Origin: Leisingera sp. ANG-M1
GTDB lineage: Bacteria > Pseudomonadota > Alphaproteobacteria > Rhodobacterales > Rhodobacteraceae
Reading direction: 5' to 3'
DNA length: 55,611 bases
NCBI RefSeq assembly: GCF_000813745.1
Contig: NZ_JWLC01000025.1
Span: 195,547-251,157, forward strand
In this document: one piece after another, positions 18,539 to 26,765 of the stretch
How positions within the stretch are numbered: position 1 is the first letter of the stretch
Layout: every line of letters begins with the position of its first letter
Notes under the pieces: model-generated
The model's database searches: none
What the model was told of the DNA's origin: nothing
What the model saw: only the letters and a program-made list of their open reading frames with translations
Position numbers and translations under genes: made by a program

Positions 18539-18978
18539 GCCGCAGGCCCTCGGGAGATCGGATGGGGGTCGGATTGGTAGGTGACGGCTTTCACCAGGCT
18601 GCCGTCTTCCTCCCGGTCGATGAAAACGAGGCGGAATTGCAGGTAGCGCTTCTGCTCCCCGGCTGCGGGCGATGGCAGTGCGGCTTCGATCCGGTGCAGG
18701 ATTTCCTGGCGGCTGTGTTCTGACGGCGCGAGGGTCAGCCGTTCGGCGCAGCTGACCAAAAACAGCGCTTCGTTCCAGCGCGGGTTCCACAGCATCCGCC
18801 GCGCCATTTGCAGAAGGGACAGGTGCTGCGGGCGGGGGCGGAATTCCTGCCAATCAGATGCGGTGCTGTGGGCATCTGCCAGCAAGGCCCATTCCACGCG
18901 GGGTGACGGGTCGACCGCCTTGAAAAAGCGCCAGGAGGGCATCAGCGCGGGTAGCAGCAGGTTGATCAGGCTCAGCAT
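18535..18978 (-). CDS. Hypothetical protein coupled to HTTM gene
   Basis: A 147-residue protein that I do not recognise. It begins MLSLINLLLPALMPSWRFF and contains VDPSPRVEWALLADA and a C-terminal YLQFRLVFIDREEDG. There is one short hydrophobic N-terminal stretch and otherwise a soluble composition. The start at 18978 fits the hydrophobic N-terminus better than the upstream in-frame start at 19068. The four-base overlap with the HTTM gene suggests the two products work together. Confidence 0.65.
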   Translation of the reverse strand: MLSLINLLLPALMPSWRFFKAVDPSPRVEWALLADAHSTASDWQEFRPRPQHLSLLQMARRMLWNPRWNEALFLVSCAERLTLAPSEHSRQEILHRIEAALPSPAAGEQKRYLQFRLVFIDREEDGSLVKAVTYQSDPHPISRGPAA

Positions 18979-19081
18979 GGCGCCAGTTAAGCGGCCGGCC
19001 GTTACAATTCCCCTAAAATCTGCGGGCAGGGAAGTGCTCCCGCCCGTCCTTTCTGCATTGCTGCGCAAGGCAGCGCGTCCC

Positions 19082-19113
19082 GTTGGGCCGGGCAGCGCCC
19101 CTGCGGGGCGCTG
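19082..19113 (+). repeat. Dispersed palindromic repeat, copy A
   Basis: The GTTGGGCCGGGC lead is followed by a perfect 9-bp hairpin CAGCGCCCC/GGGGCGCTG (19093-19101, 19105-19113). The TTGGGCC-N-GGC lead plus GC-rich hairpin recurs at 26660-26694 and 32717-32780. Confidence 0.6.
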
Positions 19114-19135
19114 GGGGCGACTCTGATGGCCTCTG

Positions 19136-19603
19136 TCAGGGCCGCAAGCCGGTTTCCTTGAGCATGCCGCGGCGCTTGGCCTCGTGGTAGTAGCCGCGGG
19201 AGTAGTGCTTGACCGCCTGGTCCTGGCTGCCGTCGGAGATCAGCCAGGCGCCGCGCAGGTATTTCACCGCGTATTTCAGGTTGGTGTCCGCATCGAGAAG
19301 ATCCTTGGGCTTGCCCTGAAACCCCATCGAGCGCGCGGTGGCAGGCAGGATCTGCAGCAGCCCGTAGTAGGGCCGGTTCACCGCCCAGGGCCGGTGGGTG
19401 CTCTCGCGTACTGCCAGCCTGTGCACAAGGCTGCGCGGCACTTCGTAGTGATCCGCCCAATGGTTGATTTTCTGGCGCAGTTCGGGCGTTTCATTGGGAA
19501 ACAGGGGCGGATCATAGGCAGGCGGCGGCGCATCAGCCCGGCTGCCGCAGGCGGCCAGGACACCGGCCGCGAGGAAAAGAGAAAGCAAAACCCGGCGTTT
19601 CAT
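19136..19603 (-). CDS. Lytic transglycosylase (SLT domain) lipoprotein
   Basis: A 155-residue lipoprotein. The signal sequence ends with the lipobox LAAC (Cys19). The SLT-type core has the catalytic Glu in LAVRESTHRPWAVN, the YYGLLQILPATARSMGF motif and YAVKYLRGAW, the usual order in soluble lytic transglycosylases. At this length it is a minimal catalytic domain, comparable to MltE-like or EtgA-like enzymes. It probably acts on peptidoglycan from the periplasmic face of the membrane. GGAGGCTCG precedes the ATG. Confidence 0.87.
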   Translation of the reverse strand: MKRRVLLSLFLAAGVLAACGSRADAPPPAYDPPLFPNETPELRQKINHWADHYEVPRSLVHRLAVRESTHRPWAVNRPYYGLLQILPATARSMGFQGKPKDLLDADTNLKYAVKYLRGAWLISDGSQDQAVKHYSRGYYHEAKRRGMLKETGLRP

Positions 19604-19974
19604 CGAGCCTCCGGCGGTTTAAACGGGGATAGGGCTTGCTGCAGCCTACAGCGGCGTGGCCGGGCTGCAACCGGAACCCTGCCGCAGCGGCATTTTTCCT
19701 CTCATGCAGAGCGGAGTGCCGGTTGGCCGGCTGCCCGGGGCACGGCTGCCGGACAGTGCCGGGGATTTGTGTCAAACTTTAACATCAATGCAATTGTTAA
19801 ATAGGTGTAAACACTACATGTTGGGGGTGCGCATTGAGGCAGAACCAACCCTCAGGGCAGTTTGCCCCTCACGCCTGTGGGGCAGCTGACCAAGTCGGGC
19901 AGAGGGGGCCGCGGCTGTTTCCCAATTTTCCGCGGTCCCTATAAATGCGACGTCCCCGTACTGAAGAGGCTGGA
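19604..19974. other. Intergenic region with short symmetric motifs
   Basis: No ORF looks real here. An AT-rich patch at about 19775-19812 contains TAACA/TGTTA and GTGTAAACAC, possible regulator sites for the minus-strand transglycosylase gene. GGGCAGTTTGCCC lies at about 19855-19867. No T-run terminator is seen. Confidence 0.4.
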
Positions 19975-20352
19975 TCAGCCGGAAACCGGATGCCCCTGGT
20001 CCTGCATGCATTGCACCAGATACCGGCGCTGCGCGTCCTGGATCTGGGCGTCGCCGATGGCCGCCCCGGCAGCAGCGCCAACGATTGCTGCGGCCAGAGC
20101 TTTGTCCGGCACGTTGTCACCGCCCGCGGCAATGCCGCCTGCCAACGCTCCGCCGACGCCCCCCAATGCCGCCGACTTGCCTATGTGCTGGGCGCCAACC
20201 CGGCCCGCCTGGTCGCGGCAAGAAGCCAGGTCCGCATCATAGCCCGCGCCCGGAGCTGCGTAGAGGTGCAGCGGGGCGTTAAGGGAAGATGTCCCGCAAG
20301 CTGCCAGAGCGGCGCAGCATAGGGTAGAAAATGTGAGTGCCCGGAACCGCAT
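19975..20352 (-). CDS. Glycine-zipper lipoprotein
   Basis: A 125-residue protein with a lipoprotein signal (lipobox LAAC, Cys19) and two Gly/Ala-rich segments (SAALGGVGGALAGGIAAGG and AAAIVGAAAGAAIGDAQ) with glycine-zipper spacing. The C-terminal RRYLVQCMQDQGHPVSG is typical of short proteobacterial outer-membrane lipoproteins of this kind. A structural or membrane-associated role is likely; the specific function is unknown. GGAG lies upstream of the ATG. Confidence 0.8.
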   Translation of the reverse strand: MRFRALTFSTLCCAALAACGTSSLNAPLHLYAAPGAGYDADLASCRDQAGRVGAQHIGKSAALGGVGGALAGGIAAGGDNVPDKALAAAIVGAAAGAAIGDAQIQDAQRRYLVQCMQDQGHPVSG

Positions 20353-20409
20353 GAAATGGCTCCTTTCTTCAATCGGATACAGGAAATGCCTGTCAGAACG
20401 TATCTTGAA

Positions 20410-22221
20410 CTAAGGGGTCCGGCCAGAGCCGGCCGGCTGTTTTTCTGCCGCCGCGGGCAGCAGCTGCGTCAGGCGCTGAGTGGCGGCCGGGAGGTCCGGA
20501 CAGGGATAGGTGCCGAGCTCCTGCAATTCGCGCGACACGTCTACCGGCAAGCTGGTGTTGCTGGCAGCAGGGATCTCGTTCAGGCGGCCGCCGATCAGGA
20601 CCGGAATGTCCGCCCCTTGCTGTGCCAGCGCGTCCAGAAGGTCCCGGGCATAGCGAAGGGCAACACCGTTGTAGGTGCTGAGGGCGATGGCAGCCGCGCC
20701 GCTGGCAACCGCAGAAGCGGCCACGTCCGCCGGGTCGCTGGAAATGCCGCCGTCAGCCACGGTGAAACCTGCGCGGGCAAAGACCGTGTCCAGCAGCATT
20801 TTCCCGTGTTCATGAACGTCGGTGGTCGCCGTCAGTATGCAAACCTCCGGGCGGGCCAAGGCACAGAGCGATTGTCCAGGCTGACTGTCCAGGAACGCTT
20901 CGGCAGCTTCTTCGAGTTCAGTGAAAGTGGTAGCTGGAACCCGCGGCTGGCGCCGCCCGGGCATGTCCGGGCGCTGGCTGCCGGCACCGTAACGCTGTTC
21001 AAGCGCTCTGCCGCCGAGCCGCCGCAGGGCCAGCAGCAATTCAAAAGGGTCGGATGTGTCAATCCCGGCCTCGCGCAGCCCGTGCAGGACCCTGTCACGG
21101 AAACCTGAGGCTTCCGACAGCAAGGTGTCGCGGACCTGGTCTGCGGCCTGCAGATTCAGAAGAGGCAGATACCCTTCTGCGAGGTCTTTCATGCGGTTCA
21201 AATGGCATTGAGCGTCAATGATCTCTTGCGGGTCAGGAATACGCTCGTTCTCGCTGACAGGCACCGGGTTTACTGCGTGGCCGGTGGGCTGCAGCTGCTG
21301 AGCTGCGATATCGGCCAGAAGATAGGCAGAAAGACCGGCATAGTTTTCGGCGTGGTTGCCCTTATAGAGCACGGTGGCGCCATAGACCTGGGAGCCGGGA
21401 ACGCCGTCGCAGACCATGGCCAGCGCCCGTTGAAAGGCGATCCGGGTCAAGGGCTCGGTGAAATGGTGGCCATAGCACACGGCATAGGGTGCGCCGATCA
21501 GATCGGTGATGATGTATTTTTCCAGCATTGCCTGGCCGAGCGCGCTGGTGAGGTCTTCGTAGACAGCGGCATAACCGTCATCAAGGTTGGAATGCACCAG
21601 CACCTCAACCGGCTGCGCCGCGATCAGGCCAAGCGCTTTGACCGTGGCAGCGGTGGTTTCCACATCATCTGTGTAACCGGGCAGGCGGAAGGTGAAATAC
21701 TGGCCGAGATTGCCGATGGCAGTGGCGCCCGCGGCCAGAGCAGAGCAGGTGTTTTCCAGGGCCGCCGGAAACCCCAGCATAAAGTCGCCAAAGTGCATCG
21801 CCGCCGGGGCGGCTTGGGTCAGCCGGGCAAAATCCTCATCGCTGTTCAGCAGGATGCCGGTCCCGCGGGTCTGGTGCGAGCGCTGCGCACGGGGAAAGCC
21901 CATCGACCAATCCAGGCACATGCCGAAACGGTCGATCACGGCGCCGCGCTCTGCGCAGGCCTCGTAGACGGAAGCTGTTGCCGAGACCGAGCGCTGCAAG
22001 TCCCGGAAACCGAGATGCGCGTGCTGCATCACGGTGCCCTCTGCCATTTTCCGGCGCTTGTACTCAGCCTCGCTGGCACAGCCGTGCGCGCGCAGAAAGG
22101 CACAGTCTCCGACGCTCCAAAGGTCGGCCATCTGCCGGCCTTCATCCAAAAGCTGGCGGCCGGCGGGCAGTTCCGGTTCGGGCAGAATATCAGCCCGGGT
22201 CAGTGGAGGATGTGTCAGCAT
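20410..22221 (-). CDS. Cobalamin-binding, glutamate-mutase-E-like fusion protein
   Basis: A 603-residue two-domain protein. Residues about 90-390 resemble the barrel of methylaspartate (glutamate) mutase epsilon subunit, with RFGMCLDWSMGFPR, GNLGQYFTFRLPGY, VHSNLDDG, CYGHHF and TGHAVNPVPVSENERIPD. Residues about 455-560 are a B12-binding Rossmann domain with DVHEHG (H470 as the likely lower cobalt ligand) and VLIGGRLNEIP. Known glutamate mutase uses two separate subunits; here they are in one chain with the B12 domain last. No partner catabolic genes are adjacent, and no B12 riboswitch was recognised upstream. The substrate is unknown. Confidence 0.72.
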   Translation of the reverse strand: MLTHPPLTRADILPEPELPAGRQLLDEGRQMADLWSVGDCAFLRAHGCASEAEYKRRKMAEGTVMQHAHLGFRDLQRSVSATASVYEACAERGAVIDRFGMCLDWSMGFPRAQRSHQTRGTGILLNSDEDFARLTQAAPAAMHFGDFMLGFPAALENTCSALAAGATAIGNLGQYFTFRLPGYTDDVETTAATVKALGLIAAQPVEVLVHSNLDDGYAAVYEDLTSALGQAMLEKYIITDLIGAPYAVCYGHHFTEPLTRIAFQRALAMVCDGVPGSQVYGATVLYKGNHAENYAGLSAYLLADIAAQQLQPTGHAVNPVPVSENERIPDPQEIIDAQCHLNRMKDLAEGYLPLLNLQAADQVRDTLLSEASGFRDRVLHGLREAGIDTSDPFELLLALRRLGGRALEQRYGAGSQRPDMPGRRQPRVPATTFTELEEAAEAFLDSQPGQSLCALARPEVCILTATTDVHEHGKMLLDTVFARAGFTVADGGISSDPADVAASAVASGAAAIALSTYNGVALRYARDLLDALAQQGADIPVLIGGRLNEIPAASNTSLPVDVSRELQELGTYPCPDLPAATQRLTQLLPAAAEKQPAGSGRTP

Positions 22222-22346
22222 GAGCCCTGCCGCTAGTATGTTCCGTCACGGCAGGAACTTACCGCTGATCACAGCTGGCGCCACGTGATATTTCCTTGGG
22301 GCCTCATGAGTTTGCCTCATTGCCGCAGGGCCGGTCCAGGCGGGTG

Positions 22347-22538
22347 TCAGCTGTGCTGCACCGGTACAGGGCCGCCCGTCTCAAACATCTCAGCACCCGT
22401 TTGGATCATGCCTTGCGGCACCAGGTCCGAGATGGCATCGGTTTTGAACTTTGGCCGGTCGAACCTGTGCCCGCGCAGCAGCCTGAACAGCAGCCTGCGG
22501 CGCAGCGATAATTCTTCCAGCTCCAATGCATCTTGCAT
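22347..22538 (-). CDS. Small hypothetical protein upstream of the B12 protein gene
   Basis: A 63-residue basic protein beginning MQDALELEELSLRRRLLFRL. AAAGGGGGTGTTCC before the ATG is a good ribosome-binding site, and composition suits a real gene. It lies 125 bp upstream of the B12-binding gene on the same strand and might be cotranscribed. No family is recognised. Confidence 0.5.
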   Translation of the reverse strand: MQDALELEELSLRRRLLFRLLRGHRFDRPKFKTDAISDLVPQGMIQTGAEMFETGGPVPVQHS

Positions 22539-22655
22539 GGAACACCCCCTTTCATATCTCCCGCGGCCATCGTGGCGGCGAAGGGCAAACGAAAGGTTTA
22601 CGCCCGGCAGGGGAAGCTTCTAAAAATTAAGAAGTCTTCTGAAGGTGTTAAGAGC

Positions 22656-22684
22656 AAAAGAAAAAGGCCGCCAAACAGGCGGCC
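22656..22684 (-). terminator. Rho-independent terminator of the rpsF-rpsR-rplI operon
   Basis: On the minus strand a GGCCGCC/GGCGGCC stem (22678-22684 with 22666-22672) with a 5-base loop is followed by TTTTTCTTTT, 28 bases past the rplI stop. Confidence 0.9.
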
Positions 22685-22712
22685 TTTCCCAAGACATCCG
22701 ATCCGGAAGGGA

Positions 22713-23324
22713 TCAGTTGGTTTCTTCGCCAGCGGCTTCAGCTGCCGGTGCGTCGTCGTCGTCAGACGCAGCAGAGCCGATATCGTCGAACAGTTCGGCG
22801 ATCTCGTATTCCGCAGCGGCTTCCTCTTCGGCGGCCAGCTCCTGGATCGATTTGCCGGATGCCTGCAGCTCGGCCTCTTCGGGCGAGCGGGCCACATTCA
22901 TCTTGATTTCGACTTCGACTTCCGGGTGCAGCTTCACAGCGACCGAGTGCAGGCCCAGCTCTTTGATCGGAGCGATCAGAGCAACCTGTTTCTTGTCGAT
23001 GGTGAAACCGTCCGCGGTGGCCGCTTCAGCAGCGTCGCGCGGGGTGACCGAGCCGTACAGCGCGCCCGCGTCCGATGCGGAGCGAATCACGATGAACTGC
23101 TGGCCGTCCAGCTTCTCTGCCAGAGCCTCTGCCTCTTTCTTGGTCTCCAGGTTGCGCGCTTCCAGCTGCGCTTTCTGGGCCTCGAATGCGGCGATGTTGG
23201 TTTCCGACGCGGTTTTTGCCTTGCCCTGCGGCAGCAGGAAGTTGCGGGCGTAACCGGGTTTGACGTCTACGACGTCGCCCATCTGGCCCAGCTTTGCAAC
23301 GCGCTCAAGAAGGATAACTTGCAT
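22713..23324 (-). CDS. rplI: 50S ribosomal protein L9
   Basis: A 203-residue L9. The N-terminal rRNA-binding domain carries [20 protein letters not shown] and the [13 protein letters not shown] signature, followed by the long connecting helix and C-terminal domain. It has an acidic, Ala/Asp-rich tail of about 50 residues beyond the usual ~150, as is common in alphaproteobacterial L9. It is third in the rpsF-rpsR-rplI operon, with AAGGAG upstream. Confidence 0.98.
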   Translation of the reverse strand: MQVILLERVAKLGQMGDVVDVKPGYARNFLLPQGKAKTASETNIAAFEAQKAQLEARNLETKKEAEALAEKLDGQQFIVIRSASDAGALYGSVTPRDAAEAATADGFTIDKKQVALIAPIKELGLHSVAVKLHPEVEVEIKMNVARSPEEAELQASGKSIQELAAEEEAAAEYEIAELFDDIGSAASDDDDAPAAEAAGEETN

Positions 23325-23336
23325 CTGCTGATCTCC

Positions 23337-23564
23337 TTACTTCACGGCGTAGGGCAGCAGGGCGAGGAAGCGGGCGCGCTTGATAGCACGGGCCAGCTCA
23401 CGCTGCTTCTTGGCCGAAACGGCGGTGATGCGCGAAGGAACGATCTTGCCGCGCTCAGAGATGTAGCGCTGCAGCAGACGGGTGTCTTTGTAGTCGATCT
23501 TCGGCGCGTTGTCGCCCGAGAACGGGCAAACCTTGCGGCGGCGGAAAAACGGTTTGGCTGCCAT
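23337..23564 (-). CDS. rpsR: 30S ribosomal protein S18
   Basis: A 75-residue basic S18. The [14 protein letters not shown] start, [23 protein letters not shown] core and [14 protein letters not shown] end are standard. It binds S6 on the 30S platform. It lies between rpsF and rplI with short gaps, as in most bacteria. Confidence 0.98.
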   Translation of the reverse strand: MAAKPFFRRRKVCPFSGDNAPKIDYKDTRLLQRYISERGKIVPSRITAVSAKKQRELARAIKRARFLALLPYAVK

Positions 23565-23592
23565 GATTTAGCGTCCTTTTCTCAAGCGTTGA

Positions 23593-23946
23593 TCAGCGGC
23601 GCTCGCGACGGCCGTCGCGTTCGTCGCGCTTCTGCATCTGGACCGAAGGGCCCTCGGCGTGCTCGTCGACCTTGATGGTCAGGACGCGCATCACGTCATC
23701 ATGCAGACGCATCAGGCGCTCCATTTCCTGAACGGCGCCGGCGGGGGCGTCGGACTTCAGGAAGGCATAGTGGCCTTTGCGGTTCTTGTTGATCTTGTAG
23801 GCCATGGTCTTGACGCCCCAGTACTCCTGGTCGACCAGCTTGCCGCCGTTGTCGGACAGAACAGCACCGAAGTGTTCGATGAGGCCTTCTGCTTGCGAGT
23901 TGGACAGGTCCTGACGCGCAATCATGACATGCTCATAGAGTGGCAT
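23593..23946 (-). CDS. rpsF: 30S ribosomal protein S6
   Basis: A 117-residue S6 beginning MPLYEHVMIARQDLS with the YWGVKTMAYKINKNRKGHYA core. Its charged C-terminal tail (KRDERDGRRERR) is typical. It is the first gene of the operon, with AGGAG 6-7 bases before the ATG. I looked for an S6:S18 leader RNA in the 5' region and did not see a convincing one. Confidence 0.98.
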   Translation of the reverse strand: MPLYEHVMIARQDLSNSQAEGLIEHFGAVLSDNGGKLVDQEYWGVKTMAYKINKNRKGHYAFLKSDAPAGAVQEMERLMRLHDDVMRVLTIKVDEHAEGPSVQMQKRDERDGRRERR

Positions 23947-24253
23947 GCGAACTCCTGTTTGTGTCTAGGCGCATTTCATAGACCGGGCATCTGATGCTTC
24001 CGCTGCCAGGTCACGAGAGGCTGCGCGGATCGAAAGTGTTGCGGAAGCAGGCCTCCTATACAGGCTGGGGCCGAAAGAGCAAGGCAAATCGGTGCCTTCC
24101 GGCGCGCGGGAGGCCGCCGCCGCGGCTTTACCGCATGCCTGCCTCATTCGTGCCCCATTACCGGTCTTCAACTGATTAACGAAGCCTTAACGCGGAGAAG
24201 TGCCGCGCGGCCGGAACAGACCGGGCCGGGGCAGCTTTAGAAAGGGCAGTCAA
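23947..24253. other. Divergent promoter region, rpsF / membrane protein
   Basis: 307 bp with no ORF that looks real. It must hold the rpsF promoter on the minus strand and one for the gene at 24254. No clear -35/-10 pair, repeat or terminator can be assigned. Confidence 0.4.
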
Positions 24254-24787
24254 ATGGCAGTGACAGATCAAACCCCGCCGCAGGTATCCCGGGTTCCCGG
24301 TGCCGCAAAATTCAGCGCGGTGGCCGGTGCCGTGCCGCTGAGCTTGCGGCTGGAGGCGAATTGGAAGCTGCGTCTTGTGCTGCTGCGGGTGCTGGGGGCG
24401 GCGATGATCCTCAGTTCTACCGGGCTGTGGCTGGTCCCGGGGGCAGGGGCTGATCCCGAAATGAACCTGATCCGGATCGGTATCTCGGTGGCATTTCTGC
24501 TGGCCGGCCTGGTGCTGATGACAGCGCATGAGGCAGAAAACCGGCCAGAGGCCTGTTTTGACCCGGTGCGCCGGGAATTGCGTGTGTTGCAGCGGGACAG
24601 CCGCGGCCGCCCGCGCACGGTGCTGCGCCGCAGCTATGACACCCTGGGCGGCGTGCGGCTGACGGCCTCCACCGTGCAGATGTTTGAAACCGACGGCAGC
24701 CTCCTGATCGAGCTTCCTGTAGGGTCCGCGGCCATGCGCAGCCACCTGCGCGACCAGCTGAGCGGCGCGGTGCGGATTCTGACCTAA
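24254..24787 (+). CDS. Hypothetical membrane protein
   Basis: A 177-residue protein with two adjacent hydrophobic helices (about 38-62 and 72-93, LVLLRVLGAAMILSSTGLWL and IGISVAFLLAGLVLMTAH). They are followed by a soluble C-terminal domain that reads like a small beta-rich or PH-like module (PVRRELRVLQRDSRGRP, VQMFETDGSLLIELPVG). The ATG at 24254 follows GAAAGGGCAG. No family is recognised with certainty and the role is unknown. Confidence 0.65.
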   Translation: MAVTDQTPPQVSRVPGAAKFSAVAGAVPLSLRLEANWKLRLVLLRVLGAAMILSSTGLWLVPGAGADPEMNLIRIGISVAFLLAGLVLMTAHEAENRPEACFDPVRRELRVLQRDSRGRPRTVLRRSYDTLGGVRLTASTVQMFETDGSLLIELPVGSAAMRSHLRDQLSGAVRILT

Positions 24788-24941
24788 CGGGATGATACGC
24801 TGAGCTCCGCGGCTTCCGTCGCATTTTTTGCAGGGTTTTGTGTTCGCCCTCTCACAGGTACTGTTGGATTTTGCGGGCTTCCCCTTTGGGAAGCCTGTCC
24901 CCATTTCTTTCACCACGAATTGATCAGACGGAGCCTACCCC

Positions 24942-25520
24942 ATGAAATCGACTTTGTTTGCCGCCGCCCTGGCCGCTGCCGCTGCAACCGGTGCCGCCGC
25001 TGCACCCGAGAAATATATGCTGGACGCCAGCCACAGCCAGATTCTGTTCGACTATAACCACCTGGGCTTTTCGACCACCTGGGGTATGTTCTCGGGCTTT
25101 GAAGGCGAGATCATGTTCGACCAGGAGAACCCCGCGGCCTCCAGCGTCAATGTGAGCATGCCGCTGAACATGATGTTCACCGGCTGGCAGGCGCGGTTTG
25201 ACCACTTCATGACCAAGGATTTCTTTGACGCAACCGAAGACGAGACCGTCAGCTTCTCCTCCACCGCGATCGAGGTGACCGGTGACTCGACCGCCAAGAT
25301 CACCGGCGATCTGACCCTCAACGGCGTCACCAAACCGGTGGTGCTGGATGCCAAGCTGAACCAGACCGGCGAGCACCCGATGGCGAAAAAGCCCTGGGCC
25401 GGGTTTGACGCCACCGCCACCGTGCTGCGGTCCGACTTCAACTTGGGTCAGTTCGCACCCTTCGTCAGCGACGAGGTGAACATCAAGATTTCGATCGAAG
25501 CGATGAAAGCAGACAGCTGA
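24942..25520 (+). CDS. YceI-family periplasmic protein
   Basis: A 192-residue secreted protein with a signal peptide (about 1-22, MKSTLFAAALAAAAATGAA then AAP). The lipocalin-like YceI domain is seen from YMLDASHSQILFDYNHLGFS to VNIKISIEAMKA. YceI proteins bind long isoprenoids such as polyprenyl or quinone chains in a hydrophobic barrel. A second YceI domain occurs in the cytochrome b561 fusion at 26.8-28.0 kb. It is followed by a terminator. Confidence 0.92.
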   Translation: MKSTLFAAALAAAAATGAAAAPEKYMLDASHSQILFDYNHLGFSTTWGMFSGFEGEIMFDQENPAASSVNVSMPLNMMFTGWQARFDHFMTKDFFDATEDETVSFSSTAIEVTGDSTAKITGDLTLNGVTKPVVLDAKLNQTGEHPMAKKPWAGFDATATVLRSDFNLGQFAPFVSDEVNIKISIEAMKADS

Positions 25521-25544
25521 TCAGCGTGTCAGGCTTTTAACCGC

Positions 25545-25577
25545 AGCGTCGGCTCCAGCAGGGGCCGGCGTTTTTGT
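25545..25577 (+). terminator. Terminator after the yceI-type gene
   Basis: CGTCGGC (25547-25553) pairs with GCCGGCG (25564-25570, one G-T wobble) and TTTTTGTTT follows directly. Confidence 0.75.
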
Positions 25578-25695
25578 TTGCGCTGCACCTGGGCAGGAGC
25601 GCATCCCGAAAGCGTGACAGGAGTTCATTGGCCTTTTGGGTTTGGCCGCCGCATTCTGAAACTGGCCCCAGCGGCCACCTCGGAAAGGAGGCACC

Positions 25696-26016
25696 ATGAT
25701 CCGCTTTGGCTATTTCACTTCAGCCGCCGCGGCCTTGGCCCTCGCCGGCAATCTGGCCTTTACGGCACCCGCAGCTGCCCATGACTCCGGCAGCGATGCG
25801 GCACGCGCCATCGCCGGGCTGATTGCCCTGGGCATCATTGTCAAAAGCCTGGACAATCACAATCAGGGCCACCACAGCGGCAGCTACAGCTATCAGCCGC
25901 GCAGCTATTCCCATCCTCACCGGCCGCGGCATCACGCCGGGCATCACCGGCACCACTACCGCGGCATTCACCGCCACCGCTCCCGCCATGGCGGCTACTA
26001 CCGGCACAGGCACTGA
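25696..26016 (+). CDS. Small secreted histidine-rich protein
   Basis: A 106-residue protein with a signal peptide (about 1-27, cleaved after TAPAAA). A short helix follows (SDAARAIAGLIALGIIVKSL), then a tail of about 55 residues extremely rich in His, Arg, Tyr and Ser (clusters such as PRHHAGHHRHHYRGIHRHR). AAAGGAGGCACC is a strong ribosome-binding site. Metal binding (zinc, nickel or copper) in the periplasm is a composition-based inference. No metal transporter or regulator is adjacent. Confidence 0.7.
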   Translation: MIRFGYFTSAAAALALAGNLAFTAPAAAHDSGSDAARAIAGLIALGIIVKSLDNHNQGHHSGSYSYQPRSYSHPHRPRHHAGHHRHHYRGIHRHRSRHGGYYRHRH

Positions 26017-26132
26017 ATCAGTATTTTGGTGAAAAGCTCCGGTCGGGTGCAATCTGCGCGGGTTGATAGCGACGCTGTGGCTGGGTAAAAAACAGGCAAA
26101 GGCTTGTGCGGTCCGGGAGCAAAGAGCAGCCA

Positions 26133-26627
26133 ATGGTGAGCAGTACAACCCGGGCGGACAGCCTGTGCTACCGCCGGTCCGGCAGTGCGGATGCAGAAAC
26201 CGTGTTCGACCTCGTGACTGCGTCCGTCAGCCGTTTGACGCCAGCCCCTTATCCGCCGCAGGTGGTTGCCAGCTGGATGGCAGGCCGGTCGCCCGCGGAC
26301 TATCTGGCGGATTGCAGCAACGGAGAGATCTGGATTGCCGAGGCAGGCGGCAGGCCCGTGGGCTTTTCCCATGGCGTTCCGGGCGAGATCAAACGCCTGT
26401 TTGTTGCTGCCGGGGATACAGGCCGCGGCGCTGGTGCCGGGCTGATGCAGCGCGCCTTGGAAGATGCGCTGCCAAATGGCAGCGGCCACGTGCGGATCGA
26501 GGCCACTTTGAACGCCGTTCCCTTCTACGCAAAATGGGGTTTCTCGGAGACCGGCCGCGGTGTGTTCCCGGGCCGGGACCCGAACCTGCCGCAAATTGAT
26601 GTGGTGATCCTGGAACGGACCTTCTGA
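26133..26627 (+). CDS. GNAT family N-acetyltransferase
   Basis: A 164-residue GNAT protein. The acetyl-CoA motif is in IKRLFVAAGDTGRGAGAGLM, where GRGAGAG follows the R-x-x-G-x-G/A pattern, and the typical NAVPFYAKWGF appears in motif B. The substrate is unknown. GGGAG lies before the ATG at 26133; an upstream GTG at 26106 is less likely. Confidence 0.82.
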   Translation: MVSSTTRADSLCYRRSGSADAETVFDLVTASVSRLTPAPYPPQVVASWMAGRSPADYLADCSNGEIWIAEAGGRPVGFSHGVPGEIKRLFVAAGDTGRGAGAGLMQRALEDALPNGSGHVRIEATLNAVPFYAKWGFSETGRGVFPGRDPNLPQIDVVILERTF

Positions 26628-26659
26628 AATCAGCTTGAACAGCTCCTCCAAACGGCAAA

Positions 26660-26694
26660 GCGCCGCGCGTCAGCGCGGCGCCAGGCCCAAGGCT
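26660..26694 (-). repeat. Dispersed palindromic repeat, copy C
   Basis: Read on the minus strand, CTTGGGCCTGGC leads into a hairpin (GCGCCGCGC 26660-26668 with GCGCGGCGC 26673-26681 on the plus strand). The lead matches copies A and B. A weak GCCCGC/GCGGGC hairpin with CTTCCTTT follows at 26739-26762. Confidence 0.55.
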
Positions 26695-26765
26695 GCCAGG
26701 GTACTGCGGCGCAGCCGCGGCACCCGCAGGCGCGGGAGGCCCGCCGTTGCGGGCTTCCTTTCAGG

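Noticed and set aside
22222-22346. Cobalamin riboswitch upstream of the B12-binding gene
   Set aside because: The conserved B12-box and core segments were not seen in the short upstream region.
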